Program-made: the position numbers and the translations under genes | The notes under the pieces: model-generated | Told to the model about the DNA's origin: nothing | Database searches by the model: none | The model's input: the letters and a program-made list of their open reading frames with translations, nothing else | Part shown: piece after piece, positions 17,223-25,800 of the stretch | How positions within the stretch are numbered: the stretch's first letter is position 1 | Layout of the letters: each line of letters opens with the position of its first letter | Source: Variovorax gracilis | Lineage (GTDB): Bacteria > Pseudomonadota > Gammaproteobacteria > Burkholderiales > Burkholderiaceae_C | Direction: 5' to 3' | DNA: 64,000 nucleotides | NCBI RefSeq assembly: GCF_030317115.1 | Contig: NZ_JASZYF010000026.1 | Location: forward strand, 1 to 64,000

Positions 17223-17885
17223 TCACCACTTCCCGTCGCCCGGGTTCTTGCTCCGCACGGCGGCACCCAGCAATTGCACGGCATCGGGACGGTTCGCCTT
17301 TTGAGCGAAGTCGGTGGCGCTCATGCCGAGCTGGTTCTTCATGAGCGGGTCGGCGCCTTCGTCGAGCAGCAGCTTCACCGCTGCGGTCGACCCGTACATG
17401 GCCGCCATCATCAAGGGCGTGGTTCCGTTGGGCGATTGCGCATCGATGAAGGCATCCTTGTCCAGCAACTGCTTCATGATGGCCGTGTGGCCGTTGGTGG
17501 CCGCGTAGTGCAGCGGCGTCCAGCCGGGCTTGTTGATGTCGGCGTCGCGTTCGATCAGCCGGGTCACGAGATCTTGCTGGCCCTTGATCGCCGCGAGCAT
17601 CAACGGACTTTCGTCCTTGTCATTGCGGGCCTCGACATCGGTCTTCGGCGAGGCCAGGAGCACCTGGATCACCTTGGGCGACGGCTCGCGCACCGCGATC
17701 AGCAAGCCCGTCTGCCCCTTTTCATCGCGGGTGTTGGGGTCGAACCCACGGTCGAGCAGACCCTTTACACCGCCGGCGTTGTCGGATCGGACAGCTCTGA
17801 AGAAATCTTCAAACGAGCCGGCGTGAGTTAAAAAAGATGCTGCAAAAACAGCAAGATACAGAATTTTCTTGAAGTGATTTTTCAT
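17223..17885 (-). CDS. Secreted ankyrin-repeat protein
   Basis: 220 residues from the ATG at 17885, which overlaps the tatD stop by ATGA. A short signal peptide (KILYLAVFAASFLTHAGS) indicates export to the periplasm. Five or so ankyrin repeats follow (GQTGLLIAVREPSPKVIQVL, DESPLMLAAIKGQQDLVTRL, WTPLHYAATNGHTAIMKQLL, TTPLMMAAMYGSTAAVKLLL). Exported ankyrin proteins beside enzymes such as catalase are known in other bacteria, but here the link is to tatD. The first 60 bases are visibly richer in A and T than the surrounding genes, which may favour translation initiation at the overlap. Confidence 0.85.
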   Translation of the reverse strand: MKNHFKKILYLAVFAASFLTHAGSFEDFFRAVRSDNAGGVKGLLDRGFDPNTRDEKGQTGLLIAVREPSPKVIQVLLASPKTDVEARNDKDESPLMLAAIKGQQDLVTRLIERDADINKPGWTPLHYAATNGHTAIMKQLLDKDAFIDAQSPNGTTPLMMAAMYGSTAAVKLLLDEGADPLMKNQLGMSATDFAQKANRPDAVQLLGAAVRSKNPGDGKW

Positions 17886-18688
17886 GACTTTACCCCGTCG
17901 AACAGGGTCTCGAAATTGTCGCTGGTCGCCTTCGCGATCGTCTCGACCGGCACGTTGCGAAGCTGGGCGATCTGCTGCGCGACATAGGGCACGTACGACG
18001 GATTGTTGGTCTTGCCGCGGTACGGCACCGGCGCAAGGTAAGGGCTGTCGGTCTCGATCAGCATCCGGTCCAGCGGAACGAAAGCGGCCACGTCTCGGAG
18101 ATCCTGCGCCTTCTTGAAGGTCAGGATGCCCGAGAAGGAGATGTAGAACCCGAGATCCAGCGCGGCACGCGCCACCTCGGCGGTTTCGGTGAAGCAATGG
18201 AACACGCCGCCGGCCGCCTTGCCGGTGCCGTCTTCTCCCTCTTCCTTCAGGATGGCCAGGGTGTCGGCCGAAGCGTCACGCGTATGGATCACGAGCGGCT
18301 TTCCGGTCTGTTGGGCGGCGCGGATATGGACGCGGAAGCGGTCGCGCTGCCATTCCAGATCGGAGATGCTTCGGCCGCCCTTGCGTTCTTCCATCTGGTA
18401 GTAATCCAGGCCCGTCTCGCCGATGGCCACCACCTTCGGAAGCGCCGATCGGCTGACGAGATCTTCCACGGTGGGCTCCGCAATGTCCTCGTTGTCCGGA
18501 TGGACGCCTACAGAGGCCCAGAAGTTGTCATAACCGGACGCCAACGCCTGGACATCGGCGAATTCTTCCAAGGTGGTGCAGATGCAGAGCGCCCGGTCGA
18601 CCTGGGCGGCGGCCATCGCGGCGCGGATCTGCGGCATCTGGTCCGCGAACTCGGGGAAGGTCAGGTGGCAATGGGAGTCTGTGAACAT
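17882..18688 (-). CDS. TatD-family metal-dependent hydrolase
   Basis: 268 residues. TIM-barrel metal hydrolase of the TatD DNase family. Metal-site motifs are all present: FTDSHCHL at the N-terminus (H-x-H), GETGLDYY with the bridging glutamate, VIHTRDA, VFHCFTET and IETDSPYLAP with the final aspartate. It is likely a cytoplasmic 3'-to-5' exonuclease or deoxyribonuclease. Position between pilZ and mltG-tmk-holB is common in betaproteobacteria. A 66-base gap separates it from pilZ. Confidence 0.93.
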   Translation of the reverse strand: MFTDSHCHLTFPEFADQMPQIRAAMAAAQVDRALCICTTLEEFADVQALASGYDNFWASVGVHPDNEDIAEPTVEDLVSRSALPKVVAIGETGLDYYQMEERKGGRSISDLEWQRDRFRVHIRAAQQTGKPLVIHTRDASADTLAILKEEGEDGTGKAAGGVFHCFTETAEVARAALDLGFYISFSGILTFKKAQDLRDVAAFVPLDRMLIETDSPYLAPVPYRGKTNNPSYVPYVAQQIAQLRNVPVETIAKATSDNFETLFDGVKS

Positions 18689-18754
18689 CGCGGAATTCTC
18701 GAGAATGGCGGTGCATCCGCACCGCGTGCGGTCCGCGTCGCAGGGGGACGGGAC

Positions 18755-19129
18755 TCAGATGGTCTGGGTCGGGCGATCGGACGCCATCGTGCCGCCCAGC
18801 GCCTCTTCGATGCGTGCCTTGAGCTGGCGCGACTTGTCGTCGGACGGGAAGCGGATGCCAACGCCGGGTGCCCGGTTGCCAGCGGCGCGCGCGGGCGTGA
18901 TCCAGGCGACCTTGCCGGCGACCGGATAACGCTGCGGGTCCTCGGGCAGCGTCAGCAGCACGTAGACGTCATCGCCGAGCCGGTACTCGCGAGAGGTCGG
19001 AATGAAGATCCCGCCCTCGGCGAACAGCGGAATGTAGGCCGCGTAGAGGGCGCCCTTTTCCTTGATGGCCAACTGGATGACACTGGGCCGGGCGGGCGCG
19101 GACGGGGTGGGGGCTGCTGGAGTGTTCAT
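18755..19129 (-). CDS. pilZ: PilZ-domain type IV pilus assembly protein
   Basis: 124 residues, starting in an ATGA overlap with holB. A single PilZ domain fills the protein after a Pro/Ala-rich N-terminus (PLFAEGGIFIPTSREYRLGD and PVAGKVAWITP). The family's c-di-GMP-binding motif RxxxR...D/NxSxxG is not clearly present, which fits type IV pilus PilZ proteins that work through protein contacts (PilB-FimX type). Gene order holB-pilZ is widely conserved in beta- and gammaproteobacteria. Confidence 0.9.
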   Translation of the reverse strand: MNTPAAPTPSAPARPSVIQLAIKEKGALYAAYIPLFAEGGIFIPTSREYRLGDDVYVLLTLPEDPQRYPVAGKVAWITPARAAGNRAPGVGIRFPSDDKSRQLKARIEEALGGTMASDRPTQTI

Positions 19130-20145
19130 GGGCGACGGCGTCCCGAGTTTAGGGTGGTTCGCGCCTCGCTCACAAGCGCCTCGAGCATCAAGCCCGCATT
19201 GAAGGGGTGTTCTGCGGTTTTTGCCGCATTCGCCAGCGACTTGGACCAGCGGGCCAACGCAACCCGCGGCGGCGCAGGCGGGAGATCGGAAGCTTCGAAG
19301 AAGCGGGGCTCGGCACCGCTGTCGGTTGCCATGAGGTCATGGCAAAGTTTTTGAAGCGCACCGATGGCCTGTGCCGGCGCGTGGTCCGCCAGTGCGCTCA
19401 CGTCGCCGCGCGTCATGGCCTTGGGCAACAGGCTCCAGGCCTTGGGCGACTGGCCCTGCCCCGCCAGCCGCAGTGCATCGCTGGGCCGGCCGCCGGCGGC
19501 GCGCAGGAGACCGGGCGCATCGGCAGCGGGAACGCCCTGCCCGATCAGCCAGTCCCGCGCCTCGTCGGCCATGGGCCACGGGAGCGTGAAGCCGAGGCAG
19601 CGGCTGCGGATCGTCGGCAGCAGTTGCCACGCCGCCTCGCTGGCGAGCACGAACCGGACATCGCCGACGGGCTCTTCCAATGTCTTCAGGAGCGCGTTCG
19701 CGGTGATCGTGTTCATCCGTTCCGCCGGATACACCAGCACCGCCTTGCCTCGGCCCCGCGCACTGGTGCGCTGGGCAAAGCCGACGGCATCGCGCATCGC
19801 CTCGACCCGGATCTCGCGGCTGGGCTTGCGCTTCTTGTCATCGATGTCCGCCTGCGCTTTCTCGTCCAGCGGCCAGCCGAGTTCCTGCATTGCCACTTCC
19901 GGCATGAGGACGCACAGGTCGGCGTGCGTGCGCACCTGGATTGCATGGCAGCTCGGACACTGTCCGCACGCACCGGTTTTCGCGCCCTCATCCGGCTGCT
20001 CGCACAGCCAGGCGGCCGCGAGCGCGAGGCCCAGTTCGTACTGGCCGAGTCCCGAAGGCCCCTGCAGCAGCCACGCGTGGCCGCGCTGGCGTAGCAGTTC
20101 CGCGAGCGGCTTGCGCAACCAGGGCGAGACCGACTCCGCATTCAT
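19126..20145 (-). CDS. holB: DNA polymerase III subunit delta prime
   Basis: 339 residues. AAA+ clamp-loader subunit of the replicase. The P-loop is degenerate, GPSGLGQ with Gln in place of Lys, which is normal for delta prime since it does not hydrolyse ATP. A zinc module CGQCPSCHA follows Cys47 or so in ACLCEQ-like context, and ANALLKTLEEP and LPTIRSRC are the usual sensor regions. It overlaps tmk upstream and pilZ downstream by ATGA, so it is embedded in the mltG-tmk-holB-pilZ unit. Confidence 0.95.
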   Translation of the reverse strand: MNAESVSPWLRKPLAELLRQRGHAWLLQGPSGLGQYELGLALAAAWLCEQPDEGAKTGACGQCPSCHAIQVRTHADLCVLMPEVAMQELGWPLDEKAQADIDDKKRKPSREIRVEAMRDAVGFAQRTSARGRGKAVLVYPAERMNTITANALLKTLEEPVGDVRFVLASEAAWQLLPTIRSRCLGFTLPWPMADEARDWLIGQGVPAADAPGLLRAAGGRPSDALRLAGQGQSPKAWSLLPKAMTRGDVSALADHAPAQAIGALQKLCHDLMATDSGAEPRFFEASDLPPAPPRVALARWSKSLANAAKTAEHPFNAGLMLEALVSEARTTLNSGRRRP

Positions 20146-20801
20146 GGCGCACCTCCGCTGTCGGAGGCCACGAGACCGCGCTCGGCCAGCGCCGCTTCGA
20201 CCTGCTGCCAGACCTGTTCGCGCGACTGGCTCGCATCGATGCGGACGAAGCGCGGCGCGCCGGCTGCGCGCTGCGCGTAGCCTGCTGCAACGCGCCGGAA
20301 GAACTCGACCGGCTGCGACTCGAACTTGTCGGGCAGGCGCGCGCCAGCCAGTCGCTCGGCTGCCGTTTCCGGGGGCAGGTCGAACCAGACGGTGATGTCA
20401 GGCTGCAGCAGCGGATGCTCGCCGGAATCCGGCTGCGTCTGCACCCAATGTTCGAGCGTCGAAAGCACGCCCGCATCGAACCCCCGCCCTGCACCCTGAT
20501 AGGCAAAGGTCGCGTCGGTGAAACGGTCGCAGAGCACGACGTCGCCGCGTGCCAGGGCCGGCTCGATCACGCGCACCACGTGGTCGCGTCGTGCCGCAAA
20601 GACAAGCAGCGACTCGGTCAGTGCATCCATCGGCTGTTCGAGGATCTGCGTGCGCAAGGTCTCCGCCAGTGGCGTGCCACCCGGTTCGCGGGTGCGTGTG
20701 ACCTGACGGCCCTGCGCCTTGAACAGCGCCTCCAAGGCGTCGATATGGCTCGATTTGCCGGCACCGTCGATGCCCTCGAGCGTCAGGAAGAGTCCCTTCA
20801 T
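20142..20801 (-). CDS. tmk: Thymidylate kinase
   Basis: 219 residues from the ATG at 20801. It phosphorylates dTMP to dTDP with ATP. The P-loop is LEGIDGAGKSS at the N-terminus; the DRF motif occurs in LCDRFTDATFAYQGAGRG, and the lid region near RLAGARLPDKF has the arginines expected of this family. Both ends overlap neighbours by ATGA (mltG upstream, holB downstream). Length is normal for the family. Confidence 0.96.
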   Translation of the reverse strand: MKGLFLTLEGIDGAGKSSHIDALEALFKAQGRQVTRTREPGGTPLAETLRTQILEQPMDALTESLLVFAARRDHVVRVIEPALARGDVVLCDRFTDATFAYQGAGRGFDAGVLSTLEHWVQTQPDSGEHPLLQPDITVWFDLPPETAAERLAGARLPDKFESQPVEFFRRVAAGYAQRAAGAPRFVRIDASQSREQVWQQVEAALAERGLVASDSGGAP

Positions 20802-21817
20802 TGCCCGCTCCGCTGGTTCGGGTCGACACCCCGTTGGTAACGGTTGACCGCTCGGTTGTGCTCGTCGAGCGAACTGCTGAAGTGGCTGGTGCCGTCGCCG
20901 CGGGAGACGAAGTACAGCGACTTGCTTTGCGCCGGCTGCACGGCCGCGAGCAAGGCGGCTTTCCCGGGCATTGCGATCGGCGTCGGCGGCAGTCCGTTGC
21001 GCAGGTAGGTGTTCCAGGGGGAATCGGTCTGCAGGTCCTTCTTGCGCAGATTGCCGTCGAAGCGCGTGCCCATGCCGTAGATGACGGTCGGGTCGGTCTG
21101 CAGCGGCATCCCGATGCGCAGGCGGTTGATGAAGACCGCCGCAATCTCCGAGCGGTCCTGCGCCTTGCCGGTCTCCTTCTCGACGATGCTGGCGAGGATC
21201 AGCGCCTCGTCGGGCGTCTTCAGCGGGAGGTCGGCGGCGCGGGCGGCCCAGGCGGCTTCGAGCTTCTTGTCCATCGCGCGCATGGCGCGCTGCAACAGGG
21301 CGAAGTCCGTCGAACCCTTGGAATAGGTGTAGGTGTCGGGGAAGAAGCGGCCTTCGGGATGCATGCCCGGCCTTCCAAGTCTCGTCATCACTTCCTCGTC
21401 CGTCTGCCCGACCGTGTCGGGCTTCAACTGCTCGGCCTTTGCCAGCGCGGCGCGCACCTGCCGGAAATTCCATCCCTCCACCAGCACCAGGCTTCGGGTA
21501 GCCTCCTCGCCGCGCACCAGCACGCTGAGCAGGGTTCGCGGGGTAATGCCGCGCTCCAGCTCGTAGCTGCCGGCGCGCATCTGCCGGTCCTGCCCCGAGA
21601 AGCGGAACCACAGATACAGGAGCTGGGGCGGCACGTCCACACCGGTATCTGCGACCGCCTGGGCGATGCCGCGGGGCGTGGTGCCCGGCTCAACCGACAG
21701 GTCGACGTTGGGAGCGGGCAGCTTGAGCGGCTGGTTGACCCACCAGAGGCCGGCTGCGCCAGCGCCCAGCACGACGAAGGCAGCCAGCAGGAAGAGCGTG
21801 AGAAAGAAGCGGCGCAC
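20798..21817 (-). CDS. mltG: Endolytic peptidoglycan transglycosylase MltG
   Basis: 339 residues from a GTG at 21817. One N-terminal membrane anchor (LTLFLLAAFVVLGAGAAGLWW), then a LysM-like part and the YceG catalytic domain. The catalytic glutamate is in ASIVEKETGK, and the family signatures LQTDPTVIYG and NTYLRNGLPPTPIAMPG are present. It cuts nascent glycan strands and sets their length. It is the first gene of the minus-strand unit with tmk, holB and pilZ; its promoter must lie in the 86 bases shared with ygfZ. Confidence 0.95.
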   Translation of the reverse strand: MRRFFLTLFLLAAFVVLGAGAAGLWWVNQPLKLPAPNVDLSVEPGTTPRGIAQAVADTGVDVPPQLLYLWFRFSGQDRQMRAGSYELERGITPRTLLSVLVRGEEATRSLVLVEGWNFRQVRAALAKAEQLKPDTVGQTDEEVMTRLGRPGMHPEGRFFPDTYTYSKGSTDFALLQRAMRAMDKKLEAAWAARAADLPLKTPDEALILASIVEKETGKAQDRSEIAAVFINRLRIGMPLQTDPTVIYGMGTRFDGNLRKKDLQTDSPWNTYLRNGLPPTPIAMPGKAALLAAVQPAQSKSLYFVSRGDGTSHFSSSLDEHNRAVNRYQRGVDPNQRSGQ

Positions 21818-21903
21818 GGGATCCGACGAAGGAAGCGAACTGAAAGATGTGGAATGAAGCCCTGCGGACCGAGCGGAACGGGGTCGGCCATGATAATTCA
21901 GCG

Positions 21904-22827
21904 ATGACCTCTGTCGTTCTGAATGGCGTGACCGCCCTCTCCCACCTCGGTGTCATTCGCGCCGAGGGTCCCGATGCCGCCAGTTTCCTGCACGGTCAGC
22001 TGACCCAGGATTTCGCGTTGCTCGACGCGTCCGAGGCGCGACTGGCCGCCCTGTGCACGGCCAAGGGGCGCGCGATCGCGAGCTTCATCGGGATCCGGCC
22101 GCAGCCGGAGCGCATCCTGCTGGTGTGCAGCCAGGACATTCTTCCGGCGACGCTCAAGCGCCTGTCGATGTACGTGCTGCGCGCCAAGGCGAAGCTGAGC
22201 GACGCGAGCCATGACTACGTCCTCTACGGATTGGCCGGCACGGCGCTGACCGCCAATGGCATCGACGCCGGATTGCCCCCCGGCCGCCACAGCCAGGTGG
22301 GTGACGCCAGCGCCGTCACGCTCCACCCGTCCGACGGCATACCGCGCGCCTTGTGGATCACCCCCATGGGCAGCGCCGCGCCCCAGGGCACCACGCTGGA
22401 CCCGGCGCTCTGGCAATGGAGCGAGGTCCGGAGCGGCATCGTCACGCTGACCACGCCCGTGGTCGAAGCTTTCGTGCCGCAGATGATCAACTACGAATCG
22501 GTAGGCGGCGTGAACTTCAAGAAGGGCTGCTACCCGGGCCAGGAAATCGTCGCGCGCAGCCAGTTCCGCGGCACGCTGAAGCGCCGCACTTATCTCGTGC
22601 AGGCCAGCGACCAGGTCGCGGCGGGCGAGGAGGTATTTGCCGCCAACGATCCGGAGCAACCCGTCGGGACCGTCGCACAGGCTGCCCCGTCACCCAACGG
22701 CGGCTGGGCCGCGCTGATCTCGATCCAGATCGCCGCGATCGATGCCGGCGGACTGCACGCGCGTTCCGCCGAAGGCCCATCGCTCACGGTGGAGCCGCTG
22801 CCCTACGCGCTGCTGGAAGACATTTAG
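21904..22827 (+). CDS. ygfZ: YgfZ/GcvT-like folate-binding protein for Fe-S cluster assembly
   Basis: 307 residues from the ATG at 21904, where homology begins (VLNGVTALSHLGVIRAEGPD); an in-frame ATG at 21847 would add 19 residues unlike the family. The signature KGCYPGQE (Cys209) followed by VARSQFRGTLKRR is the conserved YgfZ motif. The protein is a GcvT-fold tetrahydrofolate-binding factor needed for some 4Fe-4S enzymes. It is divergent from mltG, and GATAAT at 21892-21897 could be its -10 box, which would give a very short leader. Confidence 0.93.
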   Translation: MTSVVLNGVTALSHLGVIRAEGPDAASFLHGQLTQDFALLDASEARLAALCTAKGRAIASFIGIRPQPERILLVCSQDILPATLKRLSMYVLRAKAKLSDASHDYVLYGLAGTALTANGIDAGLPPGRHSQVGDASAVTLHPSDGIPRALWITPMGSAAPQGTTLDPALWQWSEVRSGIVTLTTPVVEAFVPQMINYESVGGVNFKKGCYPGQEIVARSQFRGTLKRRTYLVQASDQVAAGEEVFAANDPEQPVGTVAQAAPSPNGGWAALISIQIAAIDAGGLHARSAEGPSLTVEPLPYALLEDI

Positions 22828-23343
22828 GTGCCGCGATACGTCGCATTTCTTCGCGGGGTGAGCCCGATGAACGCGAAGATGCCGGAGTTGAAGCACTGCT
22901 TCGAAAGCGTCGGGTTCACCAACGTCAAGACGGTGCTTTCGAGCGGCAACGTCGTGTTCGATGCCCGCGCTGCGTCGGCCTCCGCGCTTGAACGCAAGGC
23001 CGAGGCCGCGATGACGCGGCACCTCGACCGGTCGTTCCAAACCATCGTGCGCCCGGTCGCCGCCTTGAGCGACCTGCTCGAAGCCGATCCCTACGCTGCG
23101 TTCGACTTGCCGGCAGGTGCCAAGCGGGTCGTCACCTTCCTGCGCACCGCGCACCCGGCAAAGCTCTCGCTGCCGCTGGAGAAAGACGAGGCGCGCATCC
23201 TCGCGATGAAGAACCAGGAGATCTTCAGCGCCTACGTTCCGGGCCCGCGCGGCCCCGTGTTCATGACGCTGATCGAGAAGACCTTCGGCACGGATGTGAC
23301 CACCCGGACCTGGGACACGGTCAGAAAGTGCGCCGCGGCCTGA
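22828..23343 (+). CDS. DUF1697 family protein
   Basis: 171 residues from a GTG that directly follows the ygfZ stop, so it is likely co-transcribed. The N-terminus YVAFLRGVSPMNAKMPELKH and VKTVLSSGNVVFDA are the hallmark of DUF1697, whose typical first line is R-G-I/V-N-V-G-G. Here the usual glycine pair is replaced by SPMNAKM. It is a cytoplasmic protein of unknown function with a ferredoxin-like fold predicted for the family. The gene converges on ybdD. Confidence 0.88.
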   Translation: MPRYVAFLRGVSPMNAKMPELKHCFESVGFTNVKTVLSSGNVVFDARAASASALERKAEAAMTRHLDRSFQTIVRPVAALSDLLEADPYAAFDLPAGAKRVVTFLRTAHPAKLSLPLEKDEARILAMKNQEIFSAYVPGPRGPVFMTLIEKTFGTDVTTRTWDTVRKCAAA

Positions 23344-23368
23344 ACCTGCCGCGACTGCGGGCCGCGAT

Positions 23369-23581
23369 TCAGCAGCATCGCCCCTTGCCGCCACCGTACC
23401 GCGCCTCCAGTCGCTCCCGGAAAAAGGCCTCGTAGCTCATCGGCGCCTGTCCGGGATGCGTCCGCTCCATGTGGCTCAGGTACACGTCGTAGTCGGGCAG
23501 GCCCACCATCAGGCGCAGCGACTGCGCCAGCGAGCGGGCCAGGTAGCGCCCGGCTTGAGGCAGGGCGGCGACGGTCTTCAT
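23369..23581 (-). CDS. ybdD: YbdD/YjiX family small protein
   Basis: 70 residues from the ATG at 23581, overlapping the cstA stop by ATGA. The family pattern is complete: GLPDYDVYLSHMERTHPG, PMSYEAFFRERLEARYGG and a final RCC. YbdD-type proteins accompany CstA/BtsT pyruvate transporters in many bacteria and are thought to be needed for their activity. The conserved Cys pair at the end may bind metal or form a thiol site. Confidence 0.93.
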   Translation of the reverse strand: MKTVAALPQAGRYLARSLAQSLRLMVGLPDYDVYLSHMERTHPGQAPMSYEAFFRERLEARYGGGKGRCC

Positions 23582-25644
23582 GACGCGGCGGATGCAGGCA
23601 TCGGCTCGAAGGGGGTCTCGCGGGCGGTCGGGTGGCCGGCCGCGCGCGCCGCCAGCACGCTGCGGATGCTGTAGACCAGCACGCTCAGCACCACGAACAT
23701 GAACAGCGCGCACAGCGCCGCGTCGAGGCGGTCGTTGAAGGCGATGCGCGACATTGCCTCCGGGGTCTTGGCCGGTGCGATCAGCACGTTCTGCGCAATG
23801 CCATCCGCGTACTTGGCGGCATGCGAGAGAAAGCCGACCTTCGGGTCCGACGAGAAGATCTTCTGCCAGCCGGCGGTCAACGTGCAGATCAGCAGCCAGG
23901 CGGCTGGCGCCATCGTCACCCAGGCGTAGCGATCGCGCTTCATGCGGAACAGCACCACCGTGCCGAGCATCAGCGCCACTGCCGCCAGCATCTGGTTCGA
24001 GATGCCGAACAGGGGCCACAGCGTGTTGATGCCGCCCAGGGGATCGACCACGCCCTGGTAGAGGAAATAACCCCAGGCCGCGACGCAGAGGAAGGTCGCG
24101 ATCAGGTTGGCCACCATCGAGTCCGTGCGCTTCATGGCGGGGACGAAGCTGCCCAGCAGGTCCTGCAGCATGAAGCGGCCCGCGCGCGTGCCGGCATCGA
24201 CTGCGGTCAGGATGAAGAGTGCCTCGAAGAGGATCGCGAAGTGGTACCAGAAGGCCATCATCGCCTGGCCGCCGATCACCTGATGGAGGATGTGCGCCAT
24301 GCCGACGGCCAGCGTCGGCGCACCGCCCACGCGGCCGAGAATGGTGGTTTCACCCACGTCCTTGGCAGTCTGTACCAGCACGTCGGGCGTGATTGCGAAA
24401 CCCCAACCGGAGATGGTCTGCGCGACCGCCTCCGGCGTGGTGCCGACCAGTGCAGCAGGACTGTTCATCGCGAAGTACACGCCCGGGTCGATGCAGGCCG
24501 CGGCCACCAGCGCCATCACGGCCACGAAGGACTCGGCCAGCATGCCGCCGTAGCCGATGAAGCGCGCATGCCGCTCGTTGTCGAGCATCTTCGGTGTGGT
24601 GCCGGAAGAGATCAGCGCATGGAAGCCTGACACCGCGCCGCAGGCGATGGTGATGAACAGGAAGGGAAACAGGTTGCCCGACCAGACCGGGCCATTGCCC
24701 TGCGCGAATTGCGTGATGGCAGGCATCTGCAGCGTCGGTGCGACGAACACGATGCCGATCGCGAGCGCGATGATGGTGCCGATCTTCAGGAAGGTCGAGA
24801 GGTAGTCGCGCGGCGCCAGCAGCAGCCACACCGGCAGGCTCGCGGCAATGAAGCCGTAGCCGACCAGCATCCAGGTCAGCGACTTGCCGTCGAAGGTGAA
24901 CATCGGCGCCCACGTGGCGCTCTGGCTCACGGCCTGCCCGCCGAAGATCGAGAGCATCAGCAGCACGAAGCCGATCACGGAGACCTCGCCGATGCGGCCC
25001 GGGCGGATGTAGCGCAGGTACACACCCATGAAGACCGCCACCGGAATCGTCGCTGCCACCGTGAAGGTGCCCCACGGCGATTCGGCCAGCGCCTTGACGA
25101 CGATCAGCGCCAGCACCGCGAGGATGATGATCATGATCATGAAGGTGCCGAAGAGCGCGATCATCCCGGGCACGACGCCCATCTCCTGCTTGATCAGGTC
25201 ACCAAGCGAACGCCCGTCGCGCCGCGTCGAGATGAAGAGCACGATGAAGTCCTGCACCGCGCCGGCGAAGACAACGCCGGCCAGTATCCACAGCAGCCCG
25301 GGCAGGTAGCCCATCTGCGCCGCGAGCACCGGGCCCACCAGCGGACCGGCGCCGGCAATGGCCGCGAAATGATGGCCGAACAGCACGTTCTTGTCGGTCG
25401 GCACATAGTCCAACCCGTCGTTGTGGCGGTGGGCCGGCGTCCTGCGCCCGCCGTCGAGGCCGAGCACGGTGTCGGCGATGAACAGGCTGTAGTAGCGGTA
25501 GGCGATCAGGTAGGTGCAGAGGGCAGCGACGACGACCCATAGGGCGTTGATGGACTCGCCACGCGCCAGGGCCACTGTTCCCAGTGCGAAAGCGCCGATG
25601 ACGGCGACGACAAGCCACACCAGGTGGCGGCGGATGCTTTGCAT
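23578..25644 (-). CDS. cstA: Carbon starvation protein A, probable pyruvate transporter
   Basis: 688 residues from the ATG at 25644 (GGAG upstream). A polytopic inner-membrane protein with about 16-18 hydrophobic segments. The family signature block is present: RRTPAHRHNDGLDYVPTDKN, GHHFAAIAGAGPLVGPVLAA and DFIVLFISTRRDGRSLGDLI. CstA and BtsT proteins take up pyruvate, and CstA also peptides, during nutrient limitation. It is coupled to ybdD downstream and lies beside a two-component system on the same strand; an inverted repeat at 25713-25733 upstream is a candidate control site. Confidence 0.95.
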   Translation of the reverse strand: MQSIRRHLVWLVVAVIGAFALGTVALARGESINALWVVVAALCTYLIAYRYYSLFIADTVLGLDGGRRTPAHRHNDGLDYVPTDKNVLFGHHFAAIAGAGPLVGPVLAAQMGYLPGLLWILAGVVFAGAVQDFIVLFISTRRDGRSLGDLIKQEMGVVPGMIALFGTFMIMIIILAVLALIVVKALAESPWGTFTVAATIPVAVFMGVYLRYIRPGRIGEVSVIGFVLLMLSIFGGQAVSQSATWAPMFTFDGKSLTWMLVGYGFIAASLPVWLLLAPRDYLSTFLKIGTIIALAIGIVFVAPTLQMPAITQFAQGNGPVWSGNLFPFLFITIACGAVSGFHALISSGTTPKMLDNERHARFIGYGGMLAESFVAVMALVAAACIDPGVYFAMNSPAALVGTTPEAVAQTISGWGFAITPDVLVQTAKDVGETTILGRVGGAPTLAVGMAHILHQVIGGQAMMAFWYHFAILFEALFILTAVDAGTRAGRFMLQDLLGSFVPAMKRTDSMVANLIATFLCVAAWGYFLYQGVVDPLGGINTLWPLFGISNQMLAAVALMLGTVVLFRMKRDRYAWVTMAPAAWLLICTLTAGWQKIFSSDPKVGFLSHAAKYADGIAQNVLIAPAKTPEAMSRIAFNDRLDAALCALFMFVVLSVLVYSIRSVLAARAAGHPTARETPFEPMPASAAS

Positions 25645-25712
25645 GTGGAACGTCTCCGGGGTTTGAGTCCCGGGGAGTGTCGCCAGACCGCGCCGCGCTG
25701 ACATCGGTTGCA

Positions 25713-25733
25713 CCACGCGGGTGGACCGCGTGG
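25713..25733. promoter_or_regulatory. Candidate operator upstream of cstA
   Basis: CCACGCGG and CCGCGTGG form a perfect inverted repeat with a 5-base spacer, 69 bases before the cstA start codon. It is not followed by a T-run, so it is more like a dimer-binding site than a terminator. The regulator encoded at 25801-26430 is the obvious candidate to bind it. A second small repeat, AAGGG-AAAA-CCCTT, lies at 25742-25755. Confidence 0.4.
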
Positions 25734-25800
25734 GAATGATTAAGGGAAAACCCTTTGACAGTGCTCAGGGGGAGCAGATACGCAGAGTCAAGTGTCGAAC

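Noticed and set aside
19126..20145. Missing P-loop lysine in holB as a defect
   Set aside because: Delta-prime subunits normally lack a working ATP site, so Gln at this place is expected.
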